Below are positions 53,657 to 61,324 of a stretch of DNA of 61,324 nt, piece by piece. Within the stretch, counting starts at the first letter, position 1, and each line of letters starts with the position of its first letter. Origin of the DNA: UQRS01 sp964481575 (lineage in GTDB: Bacteria > Bacillota > Clostridia > Oscillospirales > Acutalibacteraceae); NCBI GenBank assembly GCA_964481575.1, contig CAYZTR010000010.1:1-61324 (forward strand). Direction: 5' to 3'. The notes below the pieces were generated by a model. The model worked only from the letters and a program-made list of their open reading frames with translations. It was not told where the DNA came from and ran no database searches. Position numbers and translations under genes: made by a program.

Positions 53657-55051
53657 ATGGAATTTTCCGACACCATTGCTGCCATCTCCACCCCCAGCGG
53701 AACCGGAGGAATCAGTATTATCCGGATTTCCGGCCAGGATGCCCGAACCATTGGTGACCGGGTCTTTTCCGCCAAACGCACCAAACGGCTGGCGGAGCTG
53801 CCAGGGTATACCGCCCTGTACGGTAGTGTGCACGCTGGAGATACCCGGTTGGATGAAGCCATCGCGCTGGTATTTGCCGCCCCGGCCAGCTATACCGGTG
53901 AGGATGTGGTGGAGCTATCGGTTCATGGCGGCGCCTATCTGACCAAGGCGGTATTGCGAGCCATATTGGCCGCAGGCGCACGGCTGGCTGAACCAGGGGA
54001 ATTTACCAAACGTGCCTACTTAAACCACAAGCTGGATTTGACCCAGGCCGAAGCCGTTATGGCGTTGATTTCCGCAGGCGGTGAACGGCAGCGCCAAGCA
54101 GCGCTGGAAGCAAAGGAAGGCGCCCTGTCGAAAAAAGTCGGAGCCATTCGTCAGACCCTGCTGGATCTGACCGCAGCCATCGCAGCTTATACCGATTATC
54201 CTGATGAAGTGGAATTTCAAATTGACACGTTCCGTCTGCTGGATGGTATTGATACTGCTGCCCGGCAGCTGGATACACTGTTGTCTACCTACGATACCGG
54301 GCGTATTCTGCGGGAAGGATTGGATACGGTGATTGTGGGACGCCCCAATGTGGGGAAATCCACCCTGATGAATACCCTGCTGGGTTGTGACCGCTCCATT
54401 GTTACCGATATTGCCGGTACCACACGGGATGTAGTGGAGGAGTCAGTACAGTTGGGCGGGATTACACTTCGGCTGTCAGACACCGCCGGCCTTCGGGACA
54501 CAGAAGATGTGGTGGAAGCCGCAGGCGTGGCCCGGTCCCGGCAGCGAATGGATGCCGCTCAACTGGTTCTGGCGGTCTTTGACGCTTCCCAGCCCCTAAC
54601 CCAAGCCGATATCGCTTTACTGGAAACCTGCCGGAACCGTTCCGCACTGTATTTGCTGAACAAAGCCGACCTGCCATATATCGGAGATCCAGCCGCCCGG
54701 CCGGAAATACATCCTTTATTGGCGGCACAGCCTAACCAGCGGGTGCTGCGAATTACCGCCAAAGACCCTCAGACGGTGGAAATTCTGTCCCAGACGCTGG
54801 AGCATTATACCGGGCTGGATCATCTGGATAGCGACGCTGCCATTTTATCCAGCCAGCGGCAATATGCCATGGCGCTGGCCGCCCAGACAGCCCTGTCCGA
54901 GGCCCGGGCCACAATAGAGGCCGGATTCACCCTGGACGCCGTGGGAGTCTGTCTGGAAGAAGCCCTGAACGCGCTGCTTTCTCTCACCGGCGAGCGGGCC
55001 ACCGAAGCGGTGGCTGACGAAGTATTCCGCCAATTTTGCGTGGGAAAATAA
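53657..55051 (+). CDS. mnmE: tRNA uridine-5-carboxymethylaminomethyl modification GTPase
   Basis: 464 residues. N-terminal formyl-THF-binding domain (DTIAAISTPSGTGGISIIRI), central helices, an inserted G domain with VGRPNVGKSTLMNTLLG, TDIAGTTRD, LSDTAGLRDTEDVVE and LLNKADL, and the C-terminal FCVGK with the essential cysteine. With MnmG it makes the cmnm5 group on U34 of tRNAs. ATG at 53657 follows CAGGAGAG; the frame extends upstream through the terminator without homology. Confidence 0.97.
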   Translation: MEFSDTIAAISTPSGTGGISIIRISGQDARTIGDRVFSAKRTKRLAELPGYTALYGSVHAGDTRLDEAIALVFAAPASYTGEDVVELSVHGGAYLTKAVLRAILAAGARLAEPGEFTKRAYLNHKLDLTQAEAVMALISAGGERQRQAALEAKEGALSKKVGAIRQTLLDLTAAIAAYTDYPDEVEFQIDTFRLLDGIDTAARQLDTLLSTYDTGRILREGLDTVIVGRPNVGKSTLMNTLLGCDRSIVTDIAGTTRDVVEESVQLGGITLRLSDTAGLRDTEDVVEAAGVARSRQRMDAAQLVLAVFDASQPLTQADIALLETCRNRSALYLLNKADLPYIGDPAARPEIHPLLAAQPNQRVLRITAKDPQTVEILSQTLEHYTGLDHLDSDAAILSSQRQYAMALAAQTALSEARATIEAGFTLDAVGVCLEEALNALLSLTGERATEAVADEVFRQFCVGK

Positions 55052-55265
55052 GGCCGGTTTCCAGCCAATGGAAATTTTTTTGTTGACCTTAGGTGTGTTC
55101 AAATTATTTCCAGTGGCCGGAATCCAGAGTATACTATTTGTTGTATTTATTGCTGCTATAATTGCCTCTTTCGGTTGTTTATTATAACTAATTGTATAAT
55201 TTTTGTGTTCTTGTTGTTTAATATTGTTATTCTATTATTTCTTTAAAAAGAAGGAGTCACCTAAC

Positions 55266-57140
55266 ATGCACTATTTTGCAGGGGAATTTGACGTGCTGGT
55301 CATCGGTGCAGGGCACGCCGGTATTGAGGCCGGCCTGGCAGCTGCGCGGTTGGGCTGTCATACCGCTGTTTTCACCATCAATCTGGATGCGGTAGGGAAC
55401 TGTCCCTGCAATCCGGCCATTGGCGGTACTGCCAAAGGACATCTGGTGCGAGAAATTGACGCCCTAGGCGGAGAAATGGGAAAAGCCGCTGACGCTACTG
55501 CCCTGCAGATCCGCATGCTGAATCGCGGAAAGGGTCCGGCAGTCCATTCCCTACGCGCCCAGATTGACCGACGTGCCTATTCCGAATATATGAAGCATAT
55601 GCTGGAGCAACAGGAAAATCTGGAGTTGCGGCAAGGGGAGATAATCGCCCTGGAGCAACAGGAAACCGGTTGGCTGGCCACCGCCAGATTGGGCGGTCAG
55701 TATCGGGCCAAAACCGTAATCCTAGCCACCGGTACCTTTTTGGGCGGCCGGATTTTTGTAGGGGAGGTTAACTATCCCTCCGGCCCCGACGGTTTGTTTC
55801 CCGCCACCCAACTGGCGGAATCCCTGAAAGCTCTGGGATTGCCACTGCGCCGTTTTAAGACCGGCACACCCGCCCGGGTCCTGCGCCGCTCTATTAACTA
55901 CACCGATCTGGAGGTGCAACCCGGCGACGAACCCACTACACCCTTCAGCTATGCCACCAAAGAACCGCCCGAGAACCAAGAGGTTTGCCACATCACCTAC
56001 ACCAACGCCGCCACAAAACAGGTAATCCTGGATAACATCCACCGATCCCCTTTGTATGCCGGGGAAATTGAAGGGGTCGGCCCCCGGTACTGTCCCAGCA
56101 TTGAGGACAAGATTGTCCGATTCCCAGATAAGGAACGGCATCAGTTATTTATTGAACCATGCGGTAAAAATACCGAAGAAATGTATTTGCAGGGCATGTC
56201 CTCCTCCCTGCCGGAGGAGGTGCAGTTAAAATTCTACCGTACCATTCACGGATTGGAGCATGTCCAGGTGATGCGAGCGGCTTATGCCATTGAATACGAC
56301 TGCATTGACCCTATTGCCATGGCGCCTACTCTGGAAATGAAGAATTTTCCAGGGTTGTATGGTGCCGGGCAGTTCAACGGCTCCTCCGGGTATGAGGAAG
56401 CGGCGGCTCAGGGGCTGGTAGCCGGCATCAATGCCGCCCTGCAGGTGCAGGGAAAGGATCCGTTTGTATTGGAGCGTTCCTCCTCGTACATCGGCACCCT
56501 GATAGATGATCTGGTAACCAAGGGATGCTCTGACCCCTACCGGATGATGACTTCCCGGTCGGAATACCGGCTGATTCTCCGGCAGGATAACGCAGATGAG
56601 CGGCTGACCTCCCGTGGTCATGCCATCGGACTGGTTTCCCAGACTGACTACGATGCCTATCTGGCCCGGAAAGCTGCCAAGGAAGCTGAGTTAGAGCGGC
56701 TTCAATCGGTGCATTTGGCGCCTACCGACTCCTTAAATGCTTTGTTGGTTTCACGTGAAACATCTCCGCTGCAAACCGGAATCCGTTTGGCAGAGCTACT
56801 GAAGCGGCCTCAAATTACCTATGCAGATTTGGCTCCTTTTGATCCCGAGCGGCAAATGCTGCCGCCGCTCATCACCGGCAAGGTGGAAACCGAGATTAAA
56901 TATGAGGGATATATCAAAAAACAGCTGGCTCACGTGGCGGAGCTGAAACGGCTGGAGGCCCGGAAACTGTCACCCAAGCTGGACTACACTGCCCTGGAAG
57001 GGCTGCGTACTGAGGCCCGGGAAAAGCTGAATCAAATCAAGCCCCTGAGCATCGGACAGGCCTCCCGAATCTCCGGGGTCAGCCCTGCCGACATTTCCGC
57101 CCTGCTGATCTGGCTGGAGCGGGAGGAGCGAAAGGAGTAA
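55266..57140 (+). CDS. mnmG: tRNA uridine-5-carboxymethylaminomethyl modification enzyme, FAD subunit
   Basis: 624 residues. FAD site DVLVIGAGHAGIEAGLAAAR, then CNPAIGGTAKGHLVREIDAL with redox cysteine, GPRYCPSIEDKIVRFPDKER, GLYGAGQFNGSSGYEEAAAQ and the C-terminal helical MnmE-contact region. Works with MnmE. ATG at 55266 (MHYFAGEFDV) follows GAAGGAG; an upstream hydrophobic extension is spurious. The coding region contains a parS site at 56747-56762. Overlaps the ATG candidate of rsmG by one base. The 214-bp gap before it is A/T-rich with TATAAT boxes at 55157 and 55195. Confidence 0.97.
   Translation: MHYFAGEFDVLVIGAGHAGIEAGLAAARLGCHTAVFTINLDAVGNCPCNPAIGGTAKGHLVREIDALGGEMGKAADATALQIRMLNRGKGPAVHSLRAQIDRRAYSEYMKHMLEQQENLELRQGEIIALEQQETGWLATARLGGQYRAKTVILATGTFLGGRIFVGEVNYPSGPDGLFPATQLAESLKALGLPLRRFKTGTPARVLRRSINYTDLEVQPGDEPTTPFSYATKEPPENQEVCHITYTNAATKQVILDNIHRSPLYAGEIEGVGPRYCPSIEDKIVRFPDKERHQLFIEPCGKNTEEMYLQGMSSSLPEEVQLKFYRTIHGLEHVQVMRAAYAIEYDCIDPIAMAPTLEMKNFPGLYGAGQFNGSSGYEEAAAQGLVAGINAALQVQGKDPFVLERSSSYIGTLIDDLVTKGCSDPYRMMTSRSEYRLILRQDNADERLTSRGHAIGLVSQTDYDAYLARKAAKEAELERLQSVHLAPTDSLNALLVSRETSPLQTGIRLAELLKRPQITYADLAPFDPERQMLPPLITGKVETEIKYEGYIKKQLAHVAELKRLEARKLSPKLDYTALEGLRTEAREKLNQIKPLSIGQASRISGVSPADISALLIWLEREERKE
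56747..56762. promoter_or_regulatory. parS site inside mnmG
   Basis: GGTTTCACGTGAAACA matches the parS consensus TGTTTCACGTGAAACA at 15 of 16 positions. It would be a loading site for the ParB encoded at 59760. Confidence 0.85.
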
Positions 57141-57145
57141 TGCCT

Positions 57146-57865
57146 ATGCTGCCCTTTGATGTGATCCGTACCGCCTGCAGCAGTTGGAACCTGACTGTAA
57201 CAGAGGACGCCCTGCGGCAGATGGATACCTATGCCCGTTTGCTGGTGGAATGGAACGAAAAGATGAATCTGACTGCCATCACCGATCCGGCCGAAATGGC
57301 GGTCAAACATTTTGCCGACTGTCTTTCCCTGCTATCTGCGGTGGAATTCCCGACAGGAGCCAGTCTCATTGACGTAGGTACCGGCGCTGGATTTCCCGGC
57401 CTAGTGCTGAAAATTGTCCGACCCGATTTGCGAATCACCCTGTTGGACAGCTTGCAAAAACGTCTGACTTTTTTAAAGACTGTGGCGGATACGCTGGGCC
57501 TGTCGTTGCCCCTGATACATCAGCGAGCAGAAGACGGCGGCCGGGATCCGGCCCTGCGGGAAGAATTTGATTTTGCCACCGCCCGGGCAGTCGCCCGCAT
57601 GTCGGTGCTGACGGAATACTGCCTTCCTTTTGTCAAGCCAGGAGGACAGCTGTTGGCCATGAAAGGCCCGGACGGTCCCGCCGAACAAAAGGGAGCTGAA
57701 ACAGCTATCCATATTCTGGGGGGTGGAAAGCCGGTCTGCCATACCCTGACCCTGCCCGGTGGTGATGTTCGATGCATTTTAGATATCAAAAAGATATCGC
57801 AAACCCCGACAAAATATCCCAGACAGGGAACCAAAATCACAAAAAAACCTTTGGAAAGCCGCTGA
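57146..57865 (+). CDS. rsmG: 16S rRNA (guanine-527-N7) methyltransferase
   Basis: 239 residues. SAM-dependent methyltransferase with LVEWNEKMNLTAITDPAEMA, the SAM loop LIDVGTGAGFPGLVLKIVRP, and FDFATARAVARMSVLTEYCL. ATG at 57146 has AAAGGAG 8 nt upstream; an ATG two codons earlier overlaps the mnmG stop but is too near that site. Ends in a basic tail (KYPRQGTKITKKPLESR). Terminator follows. Confidence 0.95.
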   Translation: MLPFDVIRTACSSWNLTVTEDALRQMDTYARLLVEWNEKMNLTAITDPAEMAVKHFADCLSLLSAVEFPTGASLIDVGTGAGFPGLVLKIVRPDLRITLLDSLQKRLTFLKTVADTLGLSLPLIHQRAEDGGRDPALREEFDFATARAVARMSVLTEYCLPFVKPGGQLLAMKGPDGPAEQKGAETAIHILGGGKPVCHTLTLPGGDVRCILDIKKISQTPTKYPRQGTKITKKPLESR

Positions 57866-57878
57866 ACCAGCGGCTTTC
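57854..57878 (+). terminator. Terminator overlapping the rsmG stop
   Basis: GAAAGCCGCT / AGCGGCTTTC with the TGA in the loop, then TGTCGTTTTG. Confidence 0.75.
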
Positions 57879-57970
57879 TGTCGTTTTGCGCGATGGATAT
57901 TTCTGGATTTTCCGAACAAGCTGGGCTATAATGAAAGCAAAAAGAAATCCCTTGACAGGAGGACGATTAC

Positions 57971-58798
57971 ATGCTGCCATTTCTTAAGAAGCAGCAGGAG
58001 CCGCCAGATCGGATCCTGCAACAAATCGATACTGGCTGCATTGCCCCAAATCCCCACCAGCCCCGGCGAAACTTTGATCCTCTGGGGCTGACCCAGCTGG
58101 CAGAAAGCATCCGGGTCAATGGACTGCTGCAGCCCATTACCGTACGCCGCATTGGAGAAAACCGCTATCAGCTGATTTCCGGGGAACGAAGACTCCGGGC
58201 CAGCCGCATGGCTGGACTACGCCGGATTCCCTGTCTGGTCATGAACACAGATGAAGAACATGTGGCCGTATTAGCCTTAATTGAAAATCTTCAACGGCGG
58301 GATTTGAGCCCTTTTGAAGAAGCTGAGGCCATTGCCCGGCTCATTTCCTACTTTGGCCTGTCCCAGCAGGATGCTGCTTCCTATTTGGGGATGGCCGGCT
58401 CCACTTTGGCCAATAAGCTGCGGCTGCTGAAGCTACCGGAAGAACAGCGCCGCCGCATTGATGCAGCCGGTCTCACCGAACGCCATGCACGGGCCCTGTT
58501 GAAAGTGGAATCCAACAGTCTGCGAGAGGAAATTTTGGATCGGGTCATTGCGGAAAGTCTCAATGTTCGGGATACCGAACTACTAATTGAAGCCCTGCAA
58601 ACGCCGGCCATGTCCCAGGAAAAAACGATACCCCGCCGAGTTGCCGTGGTGGGGGATATTCGGCTATTTGTCAATAGCCTGTCCAAGGTTATTACCAACA
58701 TGCGGGAGCGAGGTGTTGACGCCCAGACGGAAAAGGAAGAAAACGAGGAATACATTCAATATACCATCAAGATACCCAAAGGCCGCCATTCAGCCTGA
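57971..58798 (+). CDS. noc: ParB-family nucleoid occlusion protein
   Basis: 275 residues of ParB/Noc type. N-terminal amphipathic start MLPFLKKQQEPPDRILQQID, which in Noc binds membrane; CTPase motifs ISGERRLRASRMAGL and LIENLQRRDLSPFEEAEA; the HTH SQQDAASYLGMAGSTLANKL. In Bacillus Noc keeps the Z ring off the nucleoid. Placement right after rsmG and before parAB is the Noc position. It could be a second ParB-like protein, but start and gene order favour Noc. ATG follows CAGGAGG. -10-like TATAAT at 57927-57932. Confidence 0.88.
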   Translation: MLPFLKKQQEPPDRILQQIDTGCIAPNPHQPRRNFDPLGLTQLAESIRVNGLLQPITVRRIGENRYQLISGERRLRASRMAGLRRIPCLVMNTDEEHVAVLALIENLQRRDLSPFEEAEAIARLISYFGLSQQDAASYLGMAGSTLANKLRLLKLPEEQRRRIDAAGLTERHARALLKVESNSLREEILDRVIAESLNVRDTELLIEALQTPAMSQEKTIPRRVAVVGDIRLFVNSLSKVITNMRERGVDAQTEKEENEEYIQYTIKIPKGRHSA

Positions 58799-58870
58799 AG
58801 CGGTAGTTCACCTTCTTCATACGCATTCTGTCAGTATAGCCGTTCTGTTTCACCAACAGAACGGCTATAC

Positions 58871-58886
58871 TGTTTCACGTGAAACA
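58871..58886. promoter_or_regulatory. Perfect parS site between noc and parA
   Basis: TGTTTCACGTGAAACA, identical to the 16-bp consensus. It sits 80 bp before parA, in the usual place near the origin. Confidence 0.95.
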
Positions 58887-58950
58887 TTTTGAAAAAAATG
58901 TTTCAACCCCTTTTCATTGCCGGGAAGATATGCTATAATGGAGGACAAGA

Positions 58951-59739
58951 TTGGATGTGAACATTTTGGGCAAAATTATCGCCATTGTAAACCAAAAGGG
59001 GGGCGTAGGGAAAACCACCTCCGCTGTAAACCTGGCTGCAGCGCTGGGGCTGAGCAAAAAAAAGACTCTTTTGGTAGATATCGACCCCCAAGGCAACGCC
59101 ACCAGCGGCCTTGGAATTCATAAAAAGGAGCTTTCCGCTTCGGCCTATGATCTGCTGATCGCTTCTGCCCGTGCGGAAGAAGCCATTCTTCCTTCTGAAT
59201 TTCAAAATGTCAGCGCCGTTCCCGCCACCATTGATCTGGTAGCGGCCGAGCTGGAGCTGGTGGATCAGGAAAAACGGGAATACAATCTGAAAAATGCCCT
59301 GATCCGCATCAAGAACAATTACGATTACATATTGTTAGATTGCCCGCCTTCTCTGGGGCTCATTACCGTCAATGCCCTGACGGCCAGCGATACCATCTTG
59401 ATTCCCATGCAATGCGAATATTTTGCGCTGGAAGGTCTTTCCCAACTTATGGCCACTGTCCGACAGGTCAAGCGGCGATATAACCCGACGCTGGATATTG
59501 AAGGTATCCTGCTGACCATGTTTGACAAACGGCTGAATCTGACCAATCAGGTCAAAAACGAAGTAGAAAAGTATTACCCCGGCCGGGTATTCCAAACGGT
59601 GATTCCCCGGGGGGTGCGAATCTCCGAAGCACCCAGCTACGGTCAGCCCATTCAATACTATGACAAGCACTCCAAAGGAGCAAAAGCCTATAACGATTTG
59701 GGAAAAGAGATTATCAAAAAAAATAAACGACAGCATTAA
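58951..59739 (+). CDS. parA: ParA/Soj chromosome partitioning ATPase
   Basis: 262 residues. Deviant Walker A IVNQKGGVGKTTSAVNLAAA, then LLVDIDPQGNATSGLG and YDYILLDCPPSLGLITVNAL. Works with ParB and parS to separate origins and control initiation. Start TTG at 58951 follows GGAGG by ~6 nt; a later TTG at 58966 has no such site. A TATAAT (58933-58938) stands just upstream. Confidence 0.96.
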   Translation: MDVNILGKIIAIVNQKGGVGKTTSAVNLAAALGLSKKKTLLVDIDPQGNATSGLGIHKKELSASAYDLLIASARAEEAILPSEFQNVSAVPATIDLVAAELELVDQEKREYNLKNALIRIKNNYDYILLDCPPSLGLITVNALTASDTILIPMQCEYFALEGLSQLMATVRQVKRRYNPTLDIEGILLTMFDKRLNLTNQVKNEVEKYYPGRVFQTVIPRGVRISEAPSYGQPIQYYDKHSKGAKAYNDLGKEIIKKNKRQH

Positions 59740-59759
59740 GCAGATAGGAGCGTTATCAT

Positions 59760-60599
59760 ATGGCTGCCAAAAAAAGCGGTTTAGGGCGGGGCCTGGATGC
59801 CCTGTTCAGTGACAATACAACAGAGTCTGCCAATTCCATGACAGTGCGGCTTTCCCAGCTGGAGCCCAACCGAGATCAACCCCGGAAGGATTTTGACCCG
59901 GTAGCTCTGCAAGAGCTGGCGGACAGCATTGCGCAGCATGGCCTGATTCAACCTATTCTGGTACGCCCCCTGGAAACCGGCGGTTACCAGATTGTGGCCG
60001 GGGAACGCCGTTGGCGGGCCAGCCGGCTGGCGGGGCTTTCAGAAGTGCCGGTGGTTATCCGGGAAATGTCGGATACCGAGGTCATGGAGATTGCCCTCAT
60101 TGAAAACCTGCAGCGGGAAGATCTGAATCCTGTGGAAGAAGCCCTGGGGTATCAGAATCTAATGGAAACCTGCCACCTGACCCAGGAGGAGGTGGCAGCC
60201 AAAGTAGGCAAGTCCCGGCCTGCCGTCACCAATGCTTTGCGGCTGCTACATCTCAATGAAACTGAGCGCGCCGCCCTGCGTAATGGGGAAATTTCTGCCG
60301 GACATGCTCGGGCCCTGCTTGGCATCGACGATCCGGAAACCCGGAAAACCGCCCTGGCTATGGCAAAATCCGGAGCCACAGTTCGGGAACTGGAAACCCT
60401 GGCCCGGGGAAATAAGCCCGTGGTCAAGCACAAGGTGCAGCGGGATCCCTTCTTTACCGAGCTGGAATTGGCCGCCAAGGAGGATCTGCGCCGGAAGGTG
60501 AAGGTGAAAACCGTAAATCAGAAAAAAGGCACCCTGGAAATTGAATTTTACGATAAAGATGACCTGAAAGATATTATTCAAAAACTCTCCCAGAGTTGA
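59760..60599 (+). CDS. parB: ParB/Spo0J chromosome partitioning protein
   Basis: 279 residues. LGRGLDALFSDN opening, CTPase/ParB boxes IVAGERRWRASRLAGLSEVP and LIENLQREDLNPVEEALGYQ, HTH LTQEEVAAKVGKSRPAVTNA, and a C-terminal dimer domain (GTLEIEFYDKDDLKDIIQKL). Binds parS, slides as a CTP-gated clamp and stimulates ParA. Follows parA by 20 bp. Confidence 0.97.
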   Translation: MAAKKSGLGRGLDALFSDNTTESANSMTVRLSQLEPNRDQPRKDFDPVALQELADSIAQHGLIQPILVRPLETGGYQIVAGERRWRASRLAGLSEVPVVIREMSDTEVMEIALIENLQREDLNPVEEALGYQNLMETCHLTQEEVAAKVGKSRPAVTNALRLLHLNETERAALRNGEISAGHARALLGIDDPETRKTALAMAKSGATVRELETLARGNKPVVKHKVQRDPFFTELELAAKEDLRRKVKVKTVNQKKGTLEIEFYDKDDLKDIIQKLSQS

Positions 60600-60655
60600 A
60601 TACAAATAGTATAATTTTTCATTTAGTTATATTACAAATTGGAGGAATATTGAAA

Positions 60656-61324
60656 ATGTTGGACATTAAGTTTGTCAAGGAAAATCCTGAATTCGTCAAG
60701 GAAAATATCAAGAAAAAATTTGAGGATCATAAACTGCCTCTGGTTGACCAGGTCATTAATCTGTATGATCAGCGCCGGGCCGCCCAGCAGCAGGCAGATG
60801 AACTCCGGGCCAACCGGAACAAGATCTCCAAGCAGATCGGCATGCTCATGGCACAGGGGAAAAAGGAAGAAGCCGAAGCCACCAAGGCGCTGGTAGCCCA
60901 GCAGGCCGAGACCTTGAAAAATCTGGAAACCCAGGAAGCCCAGCTGCAAAAACAGATCACCGAAATCATGATGAAAATCCCCAATATTGTAGACGACTCT
61001 GTGCCGGTGGGCAAGGACGACAGCGAAAATGTAGAGGTAAAACAATTCGGAGAACAGACCCATCCGGATTTTGAAATTCCCTACCATACCGATATTATGG
61101 CTCTGTTTAACGGCATTGACAAGGAAGCCGCTGGCCGGGTAGCCGGAGAAGGCTTCTATTATCTCATGGGAGATATTGCCCGGCTTCATAGCGCCGTCAC
61201 CGCCTACGCCCGGGACTTTATGATTGATAAGGGCTTTACGTACTGCATTCCGCCTTTTATGATCCGTTCCAACGTGGTTACCGGCGTTATGAGTTTTGAG
61301 GAAATGGACGCCATGATGTATAAG
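60656..61324 (+). CDS. serS: Seryl-tRNA synthetase, 3' end beyond the window
   Basis: 223 residues visible. Starts MLDIKFVKENPEFVKENIKK, then the long antiparallel coiled-coil arm (~30-105: NLYDQRRAAQQQADELRANR, KKEEAEATKALVAQQAETL), then KIPNIVDDSVPVGKDDSEN and the beginning of the class II core with GRVAGEGFYYLMGDIARLHS. The arm contacts the long variable arm of tRNA-Ser. ATG follows TTGGAGGAATATTG. The gene is cut at 61324. Confidence 0.96.
   Translation, partial: MLDIKFVKENPEFVKENIKKKFEDHKLPLVDQVINLYDQRRAAQQQADELRANRNKISKQIGMLMAQGKKEEAEATKALVAQQAETLKNLETQEAQLQKQITEIMMKIPNIVDDSVPVGKDDSENVEVKQFGEQTHPDFEIPYHTDIMALFNGIDKEAAGRVAGEGFYYLMGDIARLHSAVTAYARDFMIDKGFTYCIPPFMIRSNVVTGVMSFEEMDAMMYK

Noticed and set aside
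55203..55265. Hydrophobic N-terminal extension of MnmG
   Set aside because: MnmG is a soluble enzyme beginning just before its FAD loop; the downstream ATG at 55266 has a proper GAAGGAG site.

Overview
The window looks like a chromosomal segment of a strictly anaerobic gut Firmicute, probably of the Ruminococcaceae/Oscillospiraceae type. The support is the gene order rpmH-rnpA-yidD-yidC-jag-mnmE-mnmG-rsmG-noc-parA-parB-serS, the paired GlgC/GlgD glucose-1-phosphate adenylyltransferases, strong AGGAGG ribosome binding sites, TTGnnn-17-TATAAT promoters and dockerin-bearing glycosidases. Species cannot be named from sequence reading alone. No tRNA, rRNA, CRISPR array or insertion sequence was recognised.

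Layout: (1) 1-11.2 kb holds an AraC regulator and a long leftward unit. That unit encodes a YesN-type response regulator (broken by a frameshift at a run of seven T), a YesM-type sensor kinase, a second sugar-binding lipoprotein, then an MglB-MglA-MglC galactose-type ABC importer and two small membrane proteins. (2) 11.5-13.5 kb is a heavily decayed GLUG-repeat surface protein gene. (3) 13.6-19.9 kb is a leftward glycogen operon glgB-glgC-glgD-glgA, in which GlgB carries an unusual tail of eleven 12-residue repeats. (4) 20.2-26.3 kb has pyrG, then a leftward amino-acid ABC transporter operon with an embedded HisC-like aminotransferase, closed by an 82% identical relic of the pyrG 3' end. (5) 26.3-41.3 kb is a glycan-degradation block: AraC regulator, an apparently cytoplasmic GH78 rhamnosidase, a secreted GH78, a secreted SGNH esterase and a secreted GH92 mannosidase; the last three end in type I dockerin repeats. 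(6) 41.6-48.9 kb has envelope genes (Wzy/ligase-like, DUF1624 acyltransferase, cardiolipin synthase), a thioredoxin paired with a ferredoxin:thioredoxin-reductase-like protein, a TPR protein, a phosphoesterase, three small unknown proteins and a structured intergenic RNA candidate. (7) 49.0-61.3 kb starts with a broken M20 amidohydrolase and continues with the origin-proximal housekeeping cluster, including two parS sites; serS runs off the right end.

How the parts fit: sugar sensing (SBP-kinase-regulator) and import (Mgl) would feed glycogen storage (Glg). The dockerin enzymes would act outside the cell on rhamnose- and mannose-containing glycans, and the AraC-controlled intracellular-type rhamnosidase would finish imported oligosaccharides. 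The right third is ordinary RNA-processing, membrane-insertion and chromosome-segregation machinery. All functions are inferred from motifs and gene order; no database search was possible.
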